NCBI GenBank assembly: GCA_036365145.1
Contig: JAEOAD010000024.1
Span: forward strand, 14,336,501 to 14,400,500
DNA from: Orientallactaga sibirica
Taxonomy: Eukaryota; Chordata; Mammalia; Rodentia; Dipodidae
Reading direction: 5' to 3'
Length of the DNA stretch: 64,000 bases
The notes under the pieces are model-generated. The model searched no databases, had not been told where the DNA came from, and saw nothing but the letters and a program-made list of their open reading frames with translations. This document shows positions 52,714-63,804 of this stretch, one piece after another. The stretch's first letter is position 1, and each line of letters starts with the position of its first letter. The position numbers and the translations under genes are program-made.

Positions 52714-54164
52714 ATGTATGAGTTTAATTATATGTGTTCAAATGATTATTCTTCCTTCATTCACCCAGACAATTCCCTCACTCGTCTAGATGGTGAAAGT
52801 GGTGTGGAGACTGGCCCAAGCCTTGGAGGAAGGAGGCACCAAGAGGGCTGTCAGTGTAGCAAGCAGGATAATTTTCATATGAGAACAGTAGTGGGATTGA
52901 TGACTCACAAGGCCAACAGTCACATTGATCAGACACTTTGTACGTCAATGGGTTTCAAATGTAACAATAACCCTTGTACTCGCTTGGACATATATGAGTA
53001 GTTTCCTGCATTGCTTTCCAGTATCCCAATACAATGGCTTTGTCTAAATGACTGGGAATGATATCATAAACCAACATGGATATGCTTGTATTGGTTTTAG
53101 ATAGTAGTAGATTTCCTGACTCTTCCACCACCAGCACCCTAGTGAATCTTACAACCACAATACCCCTGGTGGTGACTTTATCAGATTTCACAAACTGAGC
53201 AGAATTTGACTGGGGCTGTTTGTGAATGGCTCAGGTCCAGGGAAAACCAGGTGCTACAGGAAGTGGAATCGGTGATTCAGTCAGGTGCATTCTTTCTTAT
53301 GATTCAGGCTGACCCACTCACTAATCACTGTGAGTGGGCACTCGGCTCTCAGGGGTGCCTGTGAATAAGATGTATGGTAAAGGTCTTAATCACTTTTGCT
53401 GACAGAAGGGCTTTCACAGAAGTTGTTCTATATAATGCTTTCAGAATTTCAACATAGAGGATCAATTCTATTGTGGCACTAAAAGTTATCAGTAATACCA
53501 TTTTAGGCATGCTGCATGCTTGACTTCCTATCTTTACTCCCCATTGCAAAATGGGATACGTTACTAAGCACGGAAGGCATTTTACTTCGGCGCTAGGTTT
53601 GCATTTGTCAGTGAGCAGTGAGCACGCTTTTTCTTGTTTGTTAAATCTTTAGCCTTTAAAATAACATATATGCATATATGCATTTATTCATATTAACTTA
53701 CTTTATCTGTCTGTTTCTTTTCCCTTTGAGGACTTTAATACGGATTACCAAAGAGAAGCAATCAATAAATAGATTAAAAAGAAAACAAGGGTGAGACAAA
53801 TCACTCATTTGCATATGAACTTTTAGAAAAGCTGTTCTTTTGTTGAAATATTGTATCTAGGCTCAAGCTAGTTAAATTTGAGTGGACTATACTTTAGTGT
53901 ATTTATAAATGGTGAACTTGGATTCTGAAATTAAACTTTATTTGCAGTTTTCTAAAAAAAAAAAAAGAAAAAAGAAAGAAAGAAAGAAAGGTATGAAGAA
54001 AACACCACCAGGAAAGTAAGACAGGATAGAAGGAGACAAACCTTGCAGGCTAAACAGTGTAATATCACATGCTATAACTAAGCTATAAAACATCATTATA
54101 ATAAAACTATCTGACCTAACTCAGAGAAGAAAGTATAATTAAGATCTTGTTTCTTGCTGTGAGA
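52714..54164. other. Unique sequence
   Basis: No clear repeat. The octamer-like ATTTGCATATG lies near 53808. 'aaactttatttgcagttttc' runs into an A-rich (AAAG)n tail (53955-53990) and might be an old retroposed 3' end, but no duplication is visible. Confidence 0.4.
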
Positions 54165-54370
54165 CAGACCAAGATTTGTCTCTCAAGGCTCTTTTACTAG
54201 CTGTGTCACCTTGGGTGAATTACAGAAAAAGAGAAACTTTGAAATGGATGTAAGAATAAGAACAGCATCAATTACTCCAAAGTTGCTCATGAGTTTTTGA
54301 AGGAGCTAGTCCATGTGATGTATTTAGTATGACTCCCAGGACATAGAAAAGCTCATCAAATGGCACCTAT
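54165..54370 (+). mobile_element. MIR
   Basis: 'ttttactagctgtgtcacct' and 'tgggtgaattacagaaaaag' match the MIR core; the 3' part is 'gactcccaggacatagaaaa'. Confidence 0.6.
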
Positions 54371-54458
54371 TTTTGTTTCCTTCATTACCATACATTTATG
54401 ATTGACTAGAAGCTTTTTAAAACAGCTTTATTGATACACGTTGCCTTTTAAACAACAC

Positions 54459-54628
54459 TTTTTTTTTTTTTTTTTTTTTTTTTTTGGATTTTCGAGGTAG
54501 GTCTCACTCTAGCACAGGCTGACCTGGAATTCACTATGTAGTCTCAGGGTGGCCTCGAACTCATGGTGATCCTCCTACCTCTGCCTCCCGAGTGCTGGGA
54601 TTAAAGGCGGGCGCCACTACACCCAGCT
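54459..54628 (-). mobile_element. B1-like SINE with TSD
   Basis: T-run of about 28, 'ttttcgaggtaggtctcact', 'gtggcctcgaactcatggtg', 'ggcgggcgccactacaccca'. Duplication 'ccttttaaacaac' (54444-54456) and 'ccttttaaacac' (54629-54640). Confidence 0.95.
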
Positions 54629-54640
54629 CCTTTTAAACAC

Positions 54641-55437
54641 TTTCTTTTGATGTTTAGAAGGGGCTTAAGTCCAGCAGTCATTGAAGCATATGATATCCAT
54701 TTCTTTTGTCTTTTCTTTTTTTTCTTTTCTTTTCTCTTTTTAACATCCATTTCTTTCCAAGTCATAGGAAAGCATCCCTTTATGGCAATCCTTCAGGCCT
54801 CCCTTGCCCTCATCGCAATTAGTCTTTCAAGGGTGTAGGGTGTGTGTCTCCTAAAGATTTTGGTGGTCAATACCAGAACCTCTTGGCTCTTTTTGAAGCA
54901 GTGTGAGTGAACATGGAAACGTGTGGCTCCACCTCACCATGATGTTTGGGAGATCTGTTGTCTTGGCTGTGCCTCTGTCCAGAGCCTGGAGAAATGGAAA
55001 CTTCCCAAGGCATTGACAAAGACCTGATACAACCTGCAGGGCTCTCACTTCATCCCCCAGCCTGTGCTTCCTTGTGTGGAGCTGCGCCTGTTTCCTGCCA
55101 TGGGCACAGCCTCCTATCTGCTAGAGTGAAACCTGTCCCCTAGTAACAGCCTTCATAAGCGTAACCCATGGCAGTGGCCTACTCACTCAGAGTTTGAAAA
55201 GTAAACAACTGCCAAGGAAGATATAGCCAAGGATGTCAGGGGATGCTTGCAGGAAAGGACAGGGACACCTTGCTGTCCTTTAAAAATCACTTTATGACAC
55301 TAGGAGAAAGAAAATTGAAGTCTTATACTAAACAGCATATTTCTGAAAAGCCTCTACTATAAGAAGAAGAAATGATCCCTCAAAAGCATCATTTTGGATA
55401 CTTCATATTTTTCCTACAGTATTTCTTCTTAAAATAT
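54641..55437. other. Unique sequence
   Basis: A CTTTT-rich patch at 54706-54740; no family or gene recognised. Confidence 0.45.
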
Positions 55438-55446
55438 GGGCATTAA

Positions 55447-55592
55447 GGTGGGCGTGGTGGTGCACGCCTTTAATCCCAGCACTCGGGAGGCAGAGGTAGG
55501 AGGATCGCCATGAGTTCAAGGCCACCCTGAGACTATATAGTGAATTCCAGGTCAGCCTGGGCTAGAGGAAGACCCTACCTGAAAAACCATAT
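55447..55592 (+). mobile_element. B1-like SINE with TSD
   Basis: Near-consensus: 'ggtgggcgtggtggtgcacg' to 'gaccctacctgaaaaacc', then TA/TG microsatellite to 55640. 'gcattaa' occurs directly before the element and after the tail. Confidence 0.94.
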
Positions 55593-55695
55593 ATATATGT
55601 GTGTGTGTGTGTATATATATATACATACATACATATATAAGCATTAAAGTTTACATGTAATTTAGGTCAATTCAGCATGAATAGAATTTGCTGTC

Positions 55696-55872
55696 TGTTG
55701 TACTTAGATTCGCATTGCTGTATACTAGCAAGGGGAAGCTGGATATAACACCCATAAGTTTGCCCCAACAACACACCTCCAACAAGGTTCCAATTCCCAA
55801 ATTTTCACCAGTTGAGGATCAAGCATTCGGAACATCTAAGTTTATGAGGGACATCTGAATCAAACCACCACA
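55696..55872 (-). mobile_element. Internally deleted solo LTR with CTGTC TSD
   Basis: 177 bp from 'tgttgtacttagattcgc' to 'aatcaaaccaccaca'. Both ends match the 17362 family, but about 170 bases of the middle are missing. The perfect CTGTC at 55691-55695 and 55873-55877 fixes the ends. Confidence 0.9.
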
Positions 55873-56159
55873 CTGTCTGAAAATAAATCAGCCTTATTTG
55901 GGATGACAGCTCAGTTCAAATTCAAATGAACTTTCAAAAAGCTTTCTGATTCTCCACTATCTCATGAACCTTTTTGTCTAACAGATATCCAGTCAGGTAG
56001 AGTAGCTGACTTGCTCAAATAACATTTCTGAAATGGATGGATTTGACCTAGTATCTTTTTACCTCAGTAAATGCAGATCTTACATTTCAAAATTCCTGCC
56101 ACCTCTGAAATTTCCCTCTTCTCAAATTACTGAATATGATTACTTGAATGGACTTTGGA
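55873..56159. other. Unique sequence
   Basis: No family recognised. Confidence 0.5.
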
Positions 56160-56290
56160 GTCCAGCTGGGTTTTTCTGATGGCTAAAGTGAGTATTAATA
56201 ATAAGCTTGTGAAGATTAGTATGTGAACTACTTAGAGCAGTGCTTGGCACATGTTAGCTACTTTTTGCAGTCATCATTATTTTAATACTA
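56160..56290 (+). mobile_element. MIR 3' part
   Basis: 'cttgtgaagattagtatgtg', 'cttagagcagtgcttggcac', 'atgttagctactttttgcag' follow the MIR 3' end. Confidence 0.6.
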
Positions 56291-56411
56291 AATGTTAATG
56301 TGAAAAGGAATCAGTTCAGATGATATGAATATATGATTTACAAAAGAAAAGTCACAAGCCATATAAACTTATGAAGAAATGTTTAAATTCTCAAAAATGA
56401 GGTCAATAGAA

Positions 56412-56648
56412 ATGAAACTTTAAAAAATGTTTATTTATTTACTTGAGAGAGAGAAAAAAAGAAGAGGTCAATAGAAACAGAGTGAGTATGGGAATACTAG
56501 GGTCTCCTGCCACTGCAAATGAACTCCAGCCTCATGCACCACTTTGGGTATCTGCTTTACATTGGTTCTGAAGAATCAAACTCAGGCCATCAGGCTTTTA
56601 GACTTTACAGCAACTGCAGTTAGCCACTAAGCTGTCTTTCCAGACCCC
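56412..56648 (-). mobile_element. B2-like tRNA SINE, old
   Basis: Antisense: 'gggtctcctgccactgcaaa', 'tcatgcaccactttgggtat', ending 'aagctgtctttccagacccc'. Confidence 0.88.
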
Positions 56649-56953
56649 AAATAAAGCTTTAATAGACCATTTTAACCTATTGAATTATAAGAAGCTATTG
56701 AAAATGACAGACTTCTATTTTGTAAAATACAATTAAAAGAGGAGCACTCTCAGAAAACAAGAGTGAAATCAAATTGATAGAGCCCTTTGGGATGAAACTC
56801 GTGTGTATTAAATTTTCTCTCTCTCAAATGAATACATAAAAATAAAACATTTAAAAAATTTTAACATATTTCACTCTCCAACCCTGTAATAGGATGTGCC
56901 TTTTAAGGAAATAGTCATTGAAACTCTCACAGGTTATTATGAAAGCAATACAC
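56649..56953. other. Unique sequence
   Basis: No family recognised. Confidence 0.45.
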
Positions 56954-56998
56954 ACATGCGCGTGTGCGTGCGCGCGCACACACACACACACACACACA
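56954..56998 (+). repeat. (CG/TG/CA) alternating tract
   Basis: 'atgcgcgtgtgcgtgcgcgc' followed by (AC)n: continuous alternation of purine and pyrimidine with CpG steps, a classic Z-DNA-prone tract. Confidence 0.9.
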
Positions 56999-57052
56999 GA
57001 ATGTGAATCTAATGTATGAAAGTAGATGAATATTAAACTATACCAAGGTTTC

Positions 57053-57433
57053 TGTTGTAGACAGCTTCACATTGCTGGGATGAACATCCAAACCAGATAT
57101 AGTTTACAGGCGGAAGGGGTTTATTTCAAGCTTGCACATCAGGGAGGAAGTCACAGAAGAAGCAGCTTGTGTACATCCAAGCACAGAGAAACTACCAGCC
57201 TGTAAAACCCAAAAGCAACAGCAGGAAGCTGCAGCAAGCAAGCCCCCACAGAGCTCAAAACTTCTCTGCATACTTTTGGACTGGAATTCAGATCCTCCCT
57301 CAAACACACCTTAAGGCTGGACCCCCAGGATCCACCCCCAGTGACACCTCCTCTGGTCAGGTGGCTGGAGACCCAAGTTACAAGCTTTAATCAAAATCTG
57401 AGTCTATGGGGGACATCCATTCAAATGACCACA
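57053..57433 (-). mobile_element. MaLR-type solo LTR (fourth family) with GTTTC TSD
   Basis: 381 bp from 'tgttgtagacagcttcacat' to 'ttcaaatgaccaca', with 'ggggtttatttcaagcttgc'. The perfect GTTTC at 57048-57052 and 57434-57438 fixes the ends. Its plus-strand 3' half is the relative of the retrocopy at 20392. Confidence 0.88.
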
Positions 57434-57642
57434 GTTTCAAAATAGTGTTCTCAACATTTAGGAAAGTATAGTCCTAAAATGTTCGAAAAAGGAGTAGCGC
57501 ATATTATCATATGCTGTTATTAATGTATATAATACACTATTTATAATGTCATACATTTCCATGTGGATGGCCCATAGTCATCTCACCTTTCATTAGCCCA
57601 TGTCTAAAAGTCTTTATTTCCACTCACAAATCTCCTAAACCC
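57434..57642. other. Unique sequence
   Basis: No family recognised. Confidence 0.45.
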
Positions 57643-57815
57643 TTGTTTTTTTTGTTTGTTTGTTTGTTTGTTGTTTTATTGAGACATGGTCTGATCATAT
57701 AATCCAAGCTTGCCTGTAACTCACTACATAGCCCTGGTTGGTCCTGAACTAATAATTCTTCTGTTTCAACCTCCTGAGTGTTGAAATTATAGATGTATGT
57801 TACCGCATGGGTCTG
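57643..57815 (-). mobile_element. Old B1-related SINE
   Basis: (TTTG)n tail, 'gagacatggtctgatcatat', 'gcttgcctgtaactcactac', 'caacctcctgagtgttgaaa'. Confidence 0.7.
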
Positions 57816-57959
57816 CAAACTTTTGCCTCTTTATTCACTATTGGATCTCCATTATTTAAAAGAGTGCTTAGCTTTGTTATTAGATAGATAGATGATAGTT
57901 TAGATAATACTTTTTTTGAATAAAGAAACAGACAATTGAATGATATAAGTCCAAGAATT

Positions 57960-58285
57960 TTTTAATTTCTTGTGTCTATATGTGTGTGTAGTATGTGTAT
58001 GGTGGTATCTGTGATGTGTGGTTTATGCTTATATGTGCACAGATACTGTGTAGGCCAGAGGATCCATGTATTTTTTTTTTTCCCCTTGAGATGAGGTTTC
58101 TTCCTCAACCTGGAGCTGTTATCCAAATAGCAAGCCCAAGATATTCTCCAGTCTCCACCCAGCATGGACTGGGGTTACAGATGTATATGGCCTTGTGAGT
58201 TCTGGGGAGTAGAACTGGGTGGCCTCCAGCTTGAGAGACCTTTATACCTAAATAGCAAGTGTTCTTAGTGCCTGTGTAACCCCAA
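57960..58285 (-). mobile_element. B4-like (ID-B1) SINE, diverged
   Basis: TG-rich variable end, 'gccagaggatccatgtattt', 'gagatgaggtttcttcctca', 'ggactggggttacagatgta', 'ggggagtagaactgggtggc'. Confidence 0.55.
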
Positions 58286-58402
58286 CCCAAGAAGTCCAGA
58301 TAAATTTGATGATTTTAATTTTAAAATTTATATACTTTTCTACTGAAATTTTCTAAAATTATTTTTCTACCTGTATTTTCAGAGAAGAAACACAACACAC
58401 AA
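58286..58402. other. Unique AT-rich sequence
   Basis: No family recognised. Confidence 0.45.
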
Positions 58403-58587
58403 CTGTTATTATTATTGTTATTATTATTATTATTATTATTTTGGTTTTTCAAGGTAAGGTCTCACTCTAACTCAGGCTGACCTGGAATTCATTATGTCGT
58501 CTCAGGGTGGCCTTGAACTCGTGGCGATCCTCCTACCTCTGCCTCCCAAGTGCTGGGATTAAAGGCATGCACCACCATGCCCAGCTC
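58403..58587 (-). mobile_element. B1-like SINE with (TTA)n tail
   Basis: (TTA)n at 58404-58440, 'ttttcaaggtaaggtctcac', 'gtggccttgaactcgtggcg', 'gcatgcaccaccatgcccag'. Confidence 0.94.
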
Positions 58588-58609
58588 TTATTTTCTTTTT
58601 TTATTTTTA

Positions 58610-58763
58610 CTTTTTGGTTTTTCGTGGTAGGGTCTCAATCTAGCATAGGATGACCTGGAATTCACTATGTAGTCTCAGGGCAGTCTCAGACTCATAGCAA
58701 TCCTCCTACCTCTGCCTCCCGAGTATGCTTGGGATTAAAGGTGTGTGCCACCATGCCCAGCTT
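58610..58763 (-). mobile_element. B1-like SINE
   Basis: 'ttcgtggtagggtctcaatc', 'caatcctcctacctctgcct', 'gtgtgccaccatgcccagct'; 'cagtctcagactcatagca' replaces the usual 'ggcctcgaactcacggcg'. Confidence 0.94.
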
Positions 58764-58774
58764 GTTTTCTTTTT

Positions 58775-58999
58775 TTAAAAAATTTTATTTATTTATTTGA
58801 GAGAGCAAGAGAGGCATACAGAGAGAGAAATAAAGAGAGAGAGAGAATGGGCACGCCAGGGCCTTCTCAGCCACTGCAAACAAACTCCAGACGCATACAC
58901 CACCTTGTGCATCTGGCTTACGTGGGTCGTGAGGAATCAAAGCAAAGTCCTTTGGCTTTTCAGGAAAATGCCTTAACTGCTAAGGCATCTCTCCAGTCC
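58775..58999 (-). mobile_element. B2-like tRNA SINE
   Basis: Antisense: (GA)n, 'gcacgccagggccttctcag', 'ggcttacgtgggtcgtgagg', ending 'aggcatctctccagtcc'. Confidence 0.93.
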
Positions 59000-59118
59000 T
59001 TGTTTGCTATTTTTAACAGCTAGATTTACTAACTGAATTATCTATTAAAGGCGTGCGCCACCACACCCAGCTTTGTTTGCTATTTTTAACAGCTAGATTT
59101 ACTAACTGAATTATCTAT
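59000..59118. repeat. 46-bp perfect direct repeat flanking a 27-bp B1 5' end
   Basis: The same 46 bases ('ttgtttgctatttttaac'...'aattatctat') occur at 59000-59045 and 59073-59118 without a mismatch. Between them lies 'taaaggcgtgcgccacca'...'cagct' (59046-59072), the antisense of the first 27 bases of a B1 without the rest of the element or a poly(A) tail. Confidence 0.97.
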
Positions 59119-59544
59119 GTGTCAGTTGTAGACACTCACTCTGAAGTGGAAATCAGTTCTTCACTTTTCCATAGCTCTTCTTTTCCTCGTTTCCAAAGGA
59201 CTTTCATTAGTGGAAACAATCCCATTTCCTCTGGTTTCTAAATCTGGAGCAGTATGACACCAGTGGGCTGCTTCCCTCCTCATCCTTTTCCACTGGTTGC
59301 TGCCACACCTATACGGTGGTAGCGACCGCCAGTACTCCACTTCCTCTGCTGTTTGTGGCCTTGACACGTCTATCCTCCTCTCCATTTCTCCTGATAGAGC
59401 AAATGTACTGTGAGCACAGTGTATCTGTGTAAAGTGGAAGAAAACTACCATGTATATGGAAGCCCAGGTTGTGGGAATCTGGCTAAGACACTTTATATCT
59501 ACCATACCTTTTCATCCTTCAAATAACCCTCTCTCTTTCAAGCT
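59119..59544. other. Unique sequence
   Basis: The reverse frame at 59161-59505 has no family motif. No repeat recognised. Confidence 0.45.
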
Positions 59545-59655
59545 ATTATTTCTTCAGATGATGATGAAAAAACAAATTGGGATTCAATAACCAGTGGAGG
59601 GCACATAGCTAGTAAGAGGCAGGGGTATTTGTCTGACTATAAAGCCCAATTCATT
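59545..59655 (-). mobile_element. MIR fragment
   Basis: 'gcacatagctagtaagaggc' and 'gtctgactataaagcccaat' match antisense MIR. Confidence 0.55.
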
Positions 59656-59743
59656 CTTTTCTTTTCTTTTCTTTTCTTTTCTTTTCTTTTCTTTTCTTTT
59701 CTTTTCTTTTCTTTTCTTTTCTTTTCTTTTCTTTTCTTTTTTC

Positions 59744-59794
<51 letters not shown>

Positions 59795-59802
59795 TTTTTT
59801 TT
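59656..59802 (+). repeat. (CTTTT)n then (CTTT)n then T-run
   Basis: About 17 CTTTT units change to about 12 CTTT units and then a T-run: the expanded antisense tail of the next B1. Confidence 0.97.
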
Positions 59803-59942
59803 TTTTTTTGAGGTAGGGTCTCACTCTAGCCCAGGCTAACCTGCAATTCACTATGTAGTCTCAGGCTGGCCTTTAACTCACCTCTTCCTGCCTCTGCCTC
59901 CCAAGTGCTGGGATTAAAAGTATGTTCCACAACTCCTGGCTT
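59803..59942 (-). mobile_element. B1-like SINE
   Basis: 'gaggtagggtctcactctag', 'cctgcaattcactatgtagt', 'gtatgttccacaactcctgg', with a small deletion around 'ctcacctcttcctgcc'. Confidence 0.92.
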
Positions 59943-59950
59943 CAACTCTT

Positions 59951-60147
59951 TTAAAAAATATTTTATTTATTTATCTGAGGGAGAGAGATTGGAGAGAGTA
60001 TGGGCATGCCAGTGTCTGCTGGCAGGAACTCCAGATATTTGTACCACTTTGTGCATCTGCCTTTATGTGGGTACTGGGAAATCAATCCTGGGCCAGCAGG
60101 CTTTGCAAGCTAGTGCGTTTGACCACTGAGCCATCTTTCCAGCCCCA
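59951..60147 (-). mobile_element. B2-like tRNA SINE with TSD
   Basis: 'tgggcatgccagtgtctgct', 'caggctttgcaagctagtgc', ending 'gccatctttccagcccca'. The duplication 'aactctt' is at 59944-59950 and 60148-60154. Confidence 0.92.
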
Positions 60148-60154
60148 AACTCTT

Positions 60155-60948
60155 CATAATATCCCCAGCACTGTATTTTTTTAATTTCTACATTTGTACA
60201 CTTGCTGTTTTCAGAAAGGATTCGAAGCAGCTGACATTGTTGCTAAACTCTGCCTCCTGCCCTTCATACTGCTTAAGCCCAAGAAGTTGGGGAGGATGGC
60301 AGTGGTTGAGAGTGGGTTGTGGAAAGTAATTCTGTCATAACTCACCCTATCAGTGTCAGCTACCCACAATGGAAGACTTGCAACAGAATCATAGATGGCT
60401 GAGCCAGAGACAGTGCTAGGAGCATTTTCTGCAGGGTGATTGCCAGTTTAGCTTGGCAAGTTTAGTTTGGTAATTCCAATACCACAGGTTGTCTTTGAGT
60501 TAGACTTTTCATTAGCCCTTTGGTAGTAATTTTCTTTGGTAATTTTAAAAACATCTTTTTTTGAAAAAATGTTAGATACTTCCTCCCTTAAATTACTTGG
60601 TAAGAAAATTCACCAATTTTACAAAGTACAAAGATATTGACTAACATCTTTGGAGTAGCACTTTAAATGTATCCTTAAATTTTCATAATATCTACAAGAT
60701 AGATCTCACTATTCTTTTTCCCTTAGTAGACAAAGAAATGTCGGCAGAAGAAAATTAATTTCTTACATACCAGCATCCCCACATAATTCTCTTGAACTGT
60801 AAAGTCTATATCCTTTCTCCCAGCCTATATACACATTTAACTCTTACAGACTTTTAGATACGTAGCTTGTAGTTCTTATACTCATGGTCATTTACAAAAG
60901 AAGACCACAGAGTATAGTTTAAAAATTATTTTAAAAAACTGTATTATT
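60155..60948. other. Unique sequence
   Basis: A weak MIR-like stretch near 60650-60740; otherwise nothing recognised. Confidence 0.45.
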
Positions 60949-60949
60949 G

Positions 60950-61152
60950 GGCTAAAGAGATTGCTTAGCAGTTAAGGAGCTTGCCTGCCAAGCCTAAGGA
61001 CCCAGGTTAAATTCCCATTACCTCGTACCCACGTAAAGCCAGATGTGCAAGGTGCAACATGCATCTGGAGTTTGTTTGCAGTGGCTAGAGTCCTTTGCAT
61101 ACCCATTTTCTAGCTGCCTTTTTCTCAAATAAATAAATATATAAATAAAATG
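60950..61152 (+). mobile_element. B2-like tRNA SINE
   Basis: 'gggctaaagagattgcttag', 'ggacccaggttaaattccca', 'agccagatgtgcaaggtgca', AAAT tail. Confidence 0.93.
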
Positions 61153-62067
61153 AAGTTTCTGAGAAAAATGACAAGGCTTCAATCACATAGAGAAAGACAG
61201 TGAGCCTGTGTTTGCAGGATATACTGAGGACTGACATGCTATTGACAAATCTGTGTTTACTTTGTGTTGCTTGTGTGTTTTGAGATATGCCTCCACATAA
61301 TTGGAGAAGCAAGATGTTGATGATTTTCACCCACATCAACATTACGAAGACACTTGTGATGTATTAAAAAAGCTTAAAGATTGGTTTGTCTGAGGGGGTA
61401 TACATGGGGCCTCACAAAATAGCTTTCTTAGCTCCTTGTCTGAGTTGAGTGGATAAAATTCTATTGTTAAACTGACACTGAAGTTTCATGCTATCAACTT
61501 TATCTCCCCAATCTAGAATGTGATCTTCCAGAATTTGCCCATGCTTGGGAAGAATTAAGTTCCATTCTGATGGCATTTCAGGGGCCGAGGGAAACTAGTT
61601 CCTCCAGTGTCGGGAAACTGTGAGTCATCCCAACTCTCATGCTTTCTGACTCTGAATGAAGAGGGGCAATGTTCACATAGAAACCGTATAATGTGTCACG
61701 TTGAGAACAGACTGATCTTGTTCTGACACACTTGCAGAACTCCAGATACCCTTATATGAGGAGAAATTGTCAGAAATTAATAAAACAAGATTCAGCCTTA
61801 AGGAATATGACTAATACAGCTGACACGAGTGACTCAAAACGCTGGAAGGGGGCAGATACTTGCAGTTTTAACATTAATAGTTTGGAATTGCTAGAGTTTT
61901 TTTTTTTTTTTTTTTTTTTAAAGTCACAGCAACATTGTGTTCACATTTAAAATATGATAACAGGCTCGTGGTTCAAGGAGCTTTCTTGCAAAAAATGTGA
62001 GAACATGTCCCTATTTCATAAAGTTAAAAGGAAATCAATGATTGCATGGAAGATCAAAAAGTAGTCT
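61153..62067. other. Unique sequence with T-run
   Basis: T-run of about 21 at 61899-61919 without a recognised retroposon. No gene recognised. Confidence 0.5.
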
Positions 62068-62261
62068 TTGGGCTGGAGAGATGGCTTGGTGGTTAAGGCT
62101 CCTGCCTGCCAAACCTAAGAACAACGGTTCCAATCTCCAGGTCCCAGGTTTAGCCAGACGCAAAAAAAGTGACGCAAGGGTACAATGCCACACTTGCCCA
62201 CAAGGGGGCGCACTTATCTAGAATTCATTCACAGTGGCTGAGAGGCCACTGGCATGCCCAT

Positions 62262-62293
<32 letters not shown>

Positions 62294-62332
62294 ATCTCTC
62301 TAGCTCTCTCTCCCTATCTCACTCAAATAAAA
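62068..62332 (+). mobile_element. Long-form tRNA SINE
   Basis: 'gggctggagagatggcttgg', B box 'ggttccaatctcc', 'gtgacgcaagggtacaatgc', 'cacttgcccacaagggggcg', CT-rich part, A tail. 'gtagtctt' occurs on both sides (about 62060 and 62336). Confidence 0.93.
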
Positions 62333-62342
62333 AATGTAGTCT

Positions 62343-63569
62343 TCAAAGGGTAGTATCTTAGAATTTTTATCACACAAAAATGCAAATATTTGTACAATTG
62401 CTTGAATATTGACCCCAGTGCGGGATTTTAATCCCAGGATAATTTCCCAAGATTTTGTTCTTCTGTTCACATTGCCCTGAGTGCCTCATGCCACCCCCAG
62501 GCATATGTGTGTGTGATGAGGTCTCCAGGCCCATGGGGACAAGGGGCTGTACAAGGACATGCAAAGGTAGCAACTAGGCCGTGGTGGATGTGGATGCTCT
62601 AAAGGGGCATTGTTCTACGTTTGATGTCTTTGCAATGTCCGAAGATTCAGAAGCATAATTTGGGAGATGGAAGAAAGACGTGTCTGTCTCGTCGGATCTC
62701 TCTTCATTTAGAGGCGTGAGATAAGAGTTATCCTACAGACTAAGGCTACTCTTTTGTAGCTACACATCCAAGGAACTCTCTATCCCCCCACCCTCATGGG
62801 GCAATGCCCAATGTTCCCAAAGCTCATTGCTCAGCCAGGAGTAGCTAATGAAATATATGTGAAGTGGCTGAATATGAATGAGTAAACGAGAGAAAGCGTC
62901 TCACAGAGATTGTGTAAGCACACACCAGCAAAAGAAACTTAGGCGTTTCTTCCTTTCTTCTTCACTCGCAGTCCCTCTCTCTAAAATGAGTTCATCAGCT
63001 CCTTTGACTCTTGATCCTTAAGCTCTATTCCAGGAAACACCACCTGTTGTTACCTGAACTCAGCCCCTTTCTTTCCCCATTTTCACCTCTTCCCTAAGCT
63101 TTGCTGAGTAACTGGGAAAACAGTGATTTCTTCCTCAACTCCGCTTTGTCTGAACATGCGGAGCACATGAGTCATTCTTCACTCCTGAGACACAAAAGAG
63201 CGTTCCATGGCTTGTATTTGCTATAAATATTTACTGCCCTGATCCCCTGATTTACTTAATATTAGCACAATTGTCTGAGCTGTCTCAGACCTTTGGTATA
63301 TATACTAATCTTACTATTTGTCTAAGATTTCAAACTACCTGAGAGTTCTAAATTTGTAAATATGGGATCCATTCCAGTTAAGGTTACAGACAGATTTGAA
63401 AATACTGTCTTCTTCTTTTTTTTTCTAAAATGCTAGATTCTGTTTTAGATACTGTCTTTCTGTCTCTGTTTGTCATCTTTTCTTGTCCTTAAAACCTGCT
63501 AATAATCTTATGGCATAGGAGATGTTTTAGCCACATGTTTTTTGTTTGTTTGTTTGTTTGCTTGTTTGT
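62343..63569. other. Unique sequence
   Basis: A (GTTT)n near 63543-63570. No repeat family or gene recognised. Confidence 0.5.
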
Positions 63570-63700
63570 TTAACTCAGATGAGGAAACTGAGACTTCAGC
63601 AAGGTAAAGAGATCTCTGGAAAGTGCCAGAGACATAATTAAAACCAAGTTGATCTGAGGCTTTAGATCCAGTTCTTTACACGATATTATGTGCTCCTCTC
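63570..63700 (-). mobile_element. MIR fragment
   Basis: 'cagatgaggaaactgagact' is the hallmark antisense MIR segment, followed by 'gtgccagagacataattaaa' and 'ttagatccagttctttacac'. Confidence 0.65.
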
Positions 63701-63804
63701 TCCCCACTTCACAATCACAGAGGCTATTTAAAGGTAGAGGGATGGGGACTGGTTCTCTGTCTCATTGAGAGTGATGTGATATTAATGAAAATTAAAAAAG
63801 GAAT

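Noticed and set aside
53930..53995. Processed pseudogene 3' end
   Set aside because: An A-rich tail follows 'tttgcagttttc', but there is no clear TSD, no AATAAA at the right spacing and no coding similarity upstream.
59161..59505. 114-codon reverse frame as a small gene
   Set aside because: No family motif, no promoter or splice evidence, and length within chance expectation.
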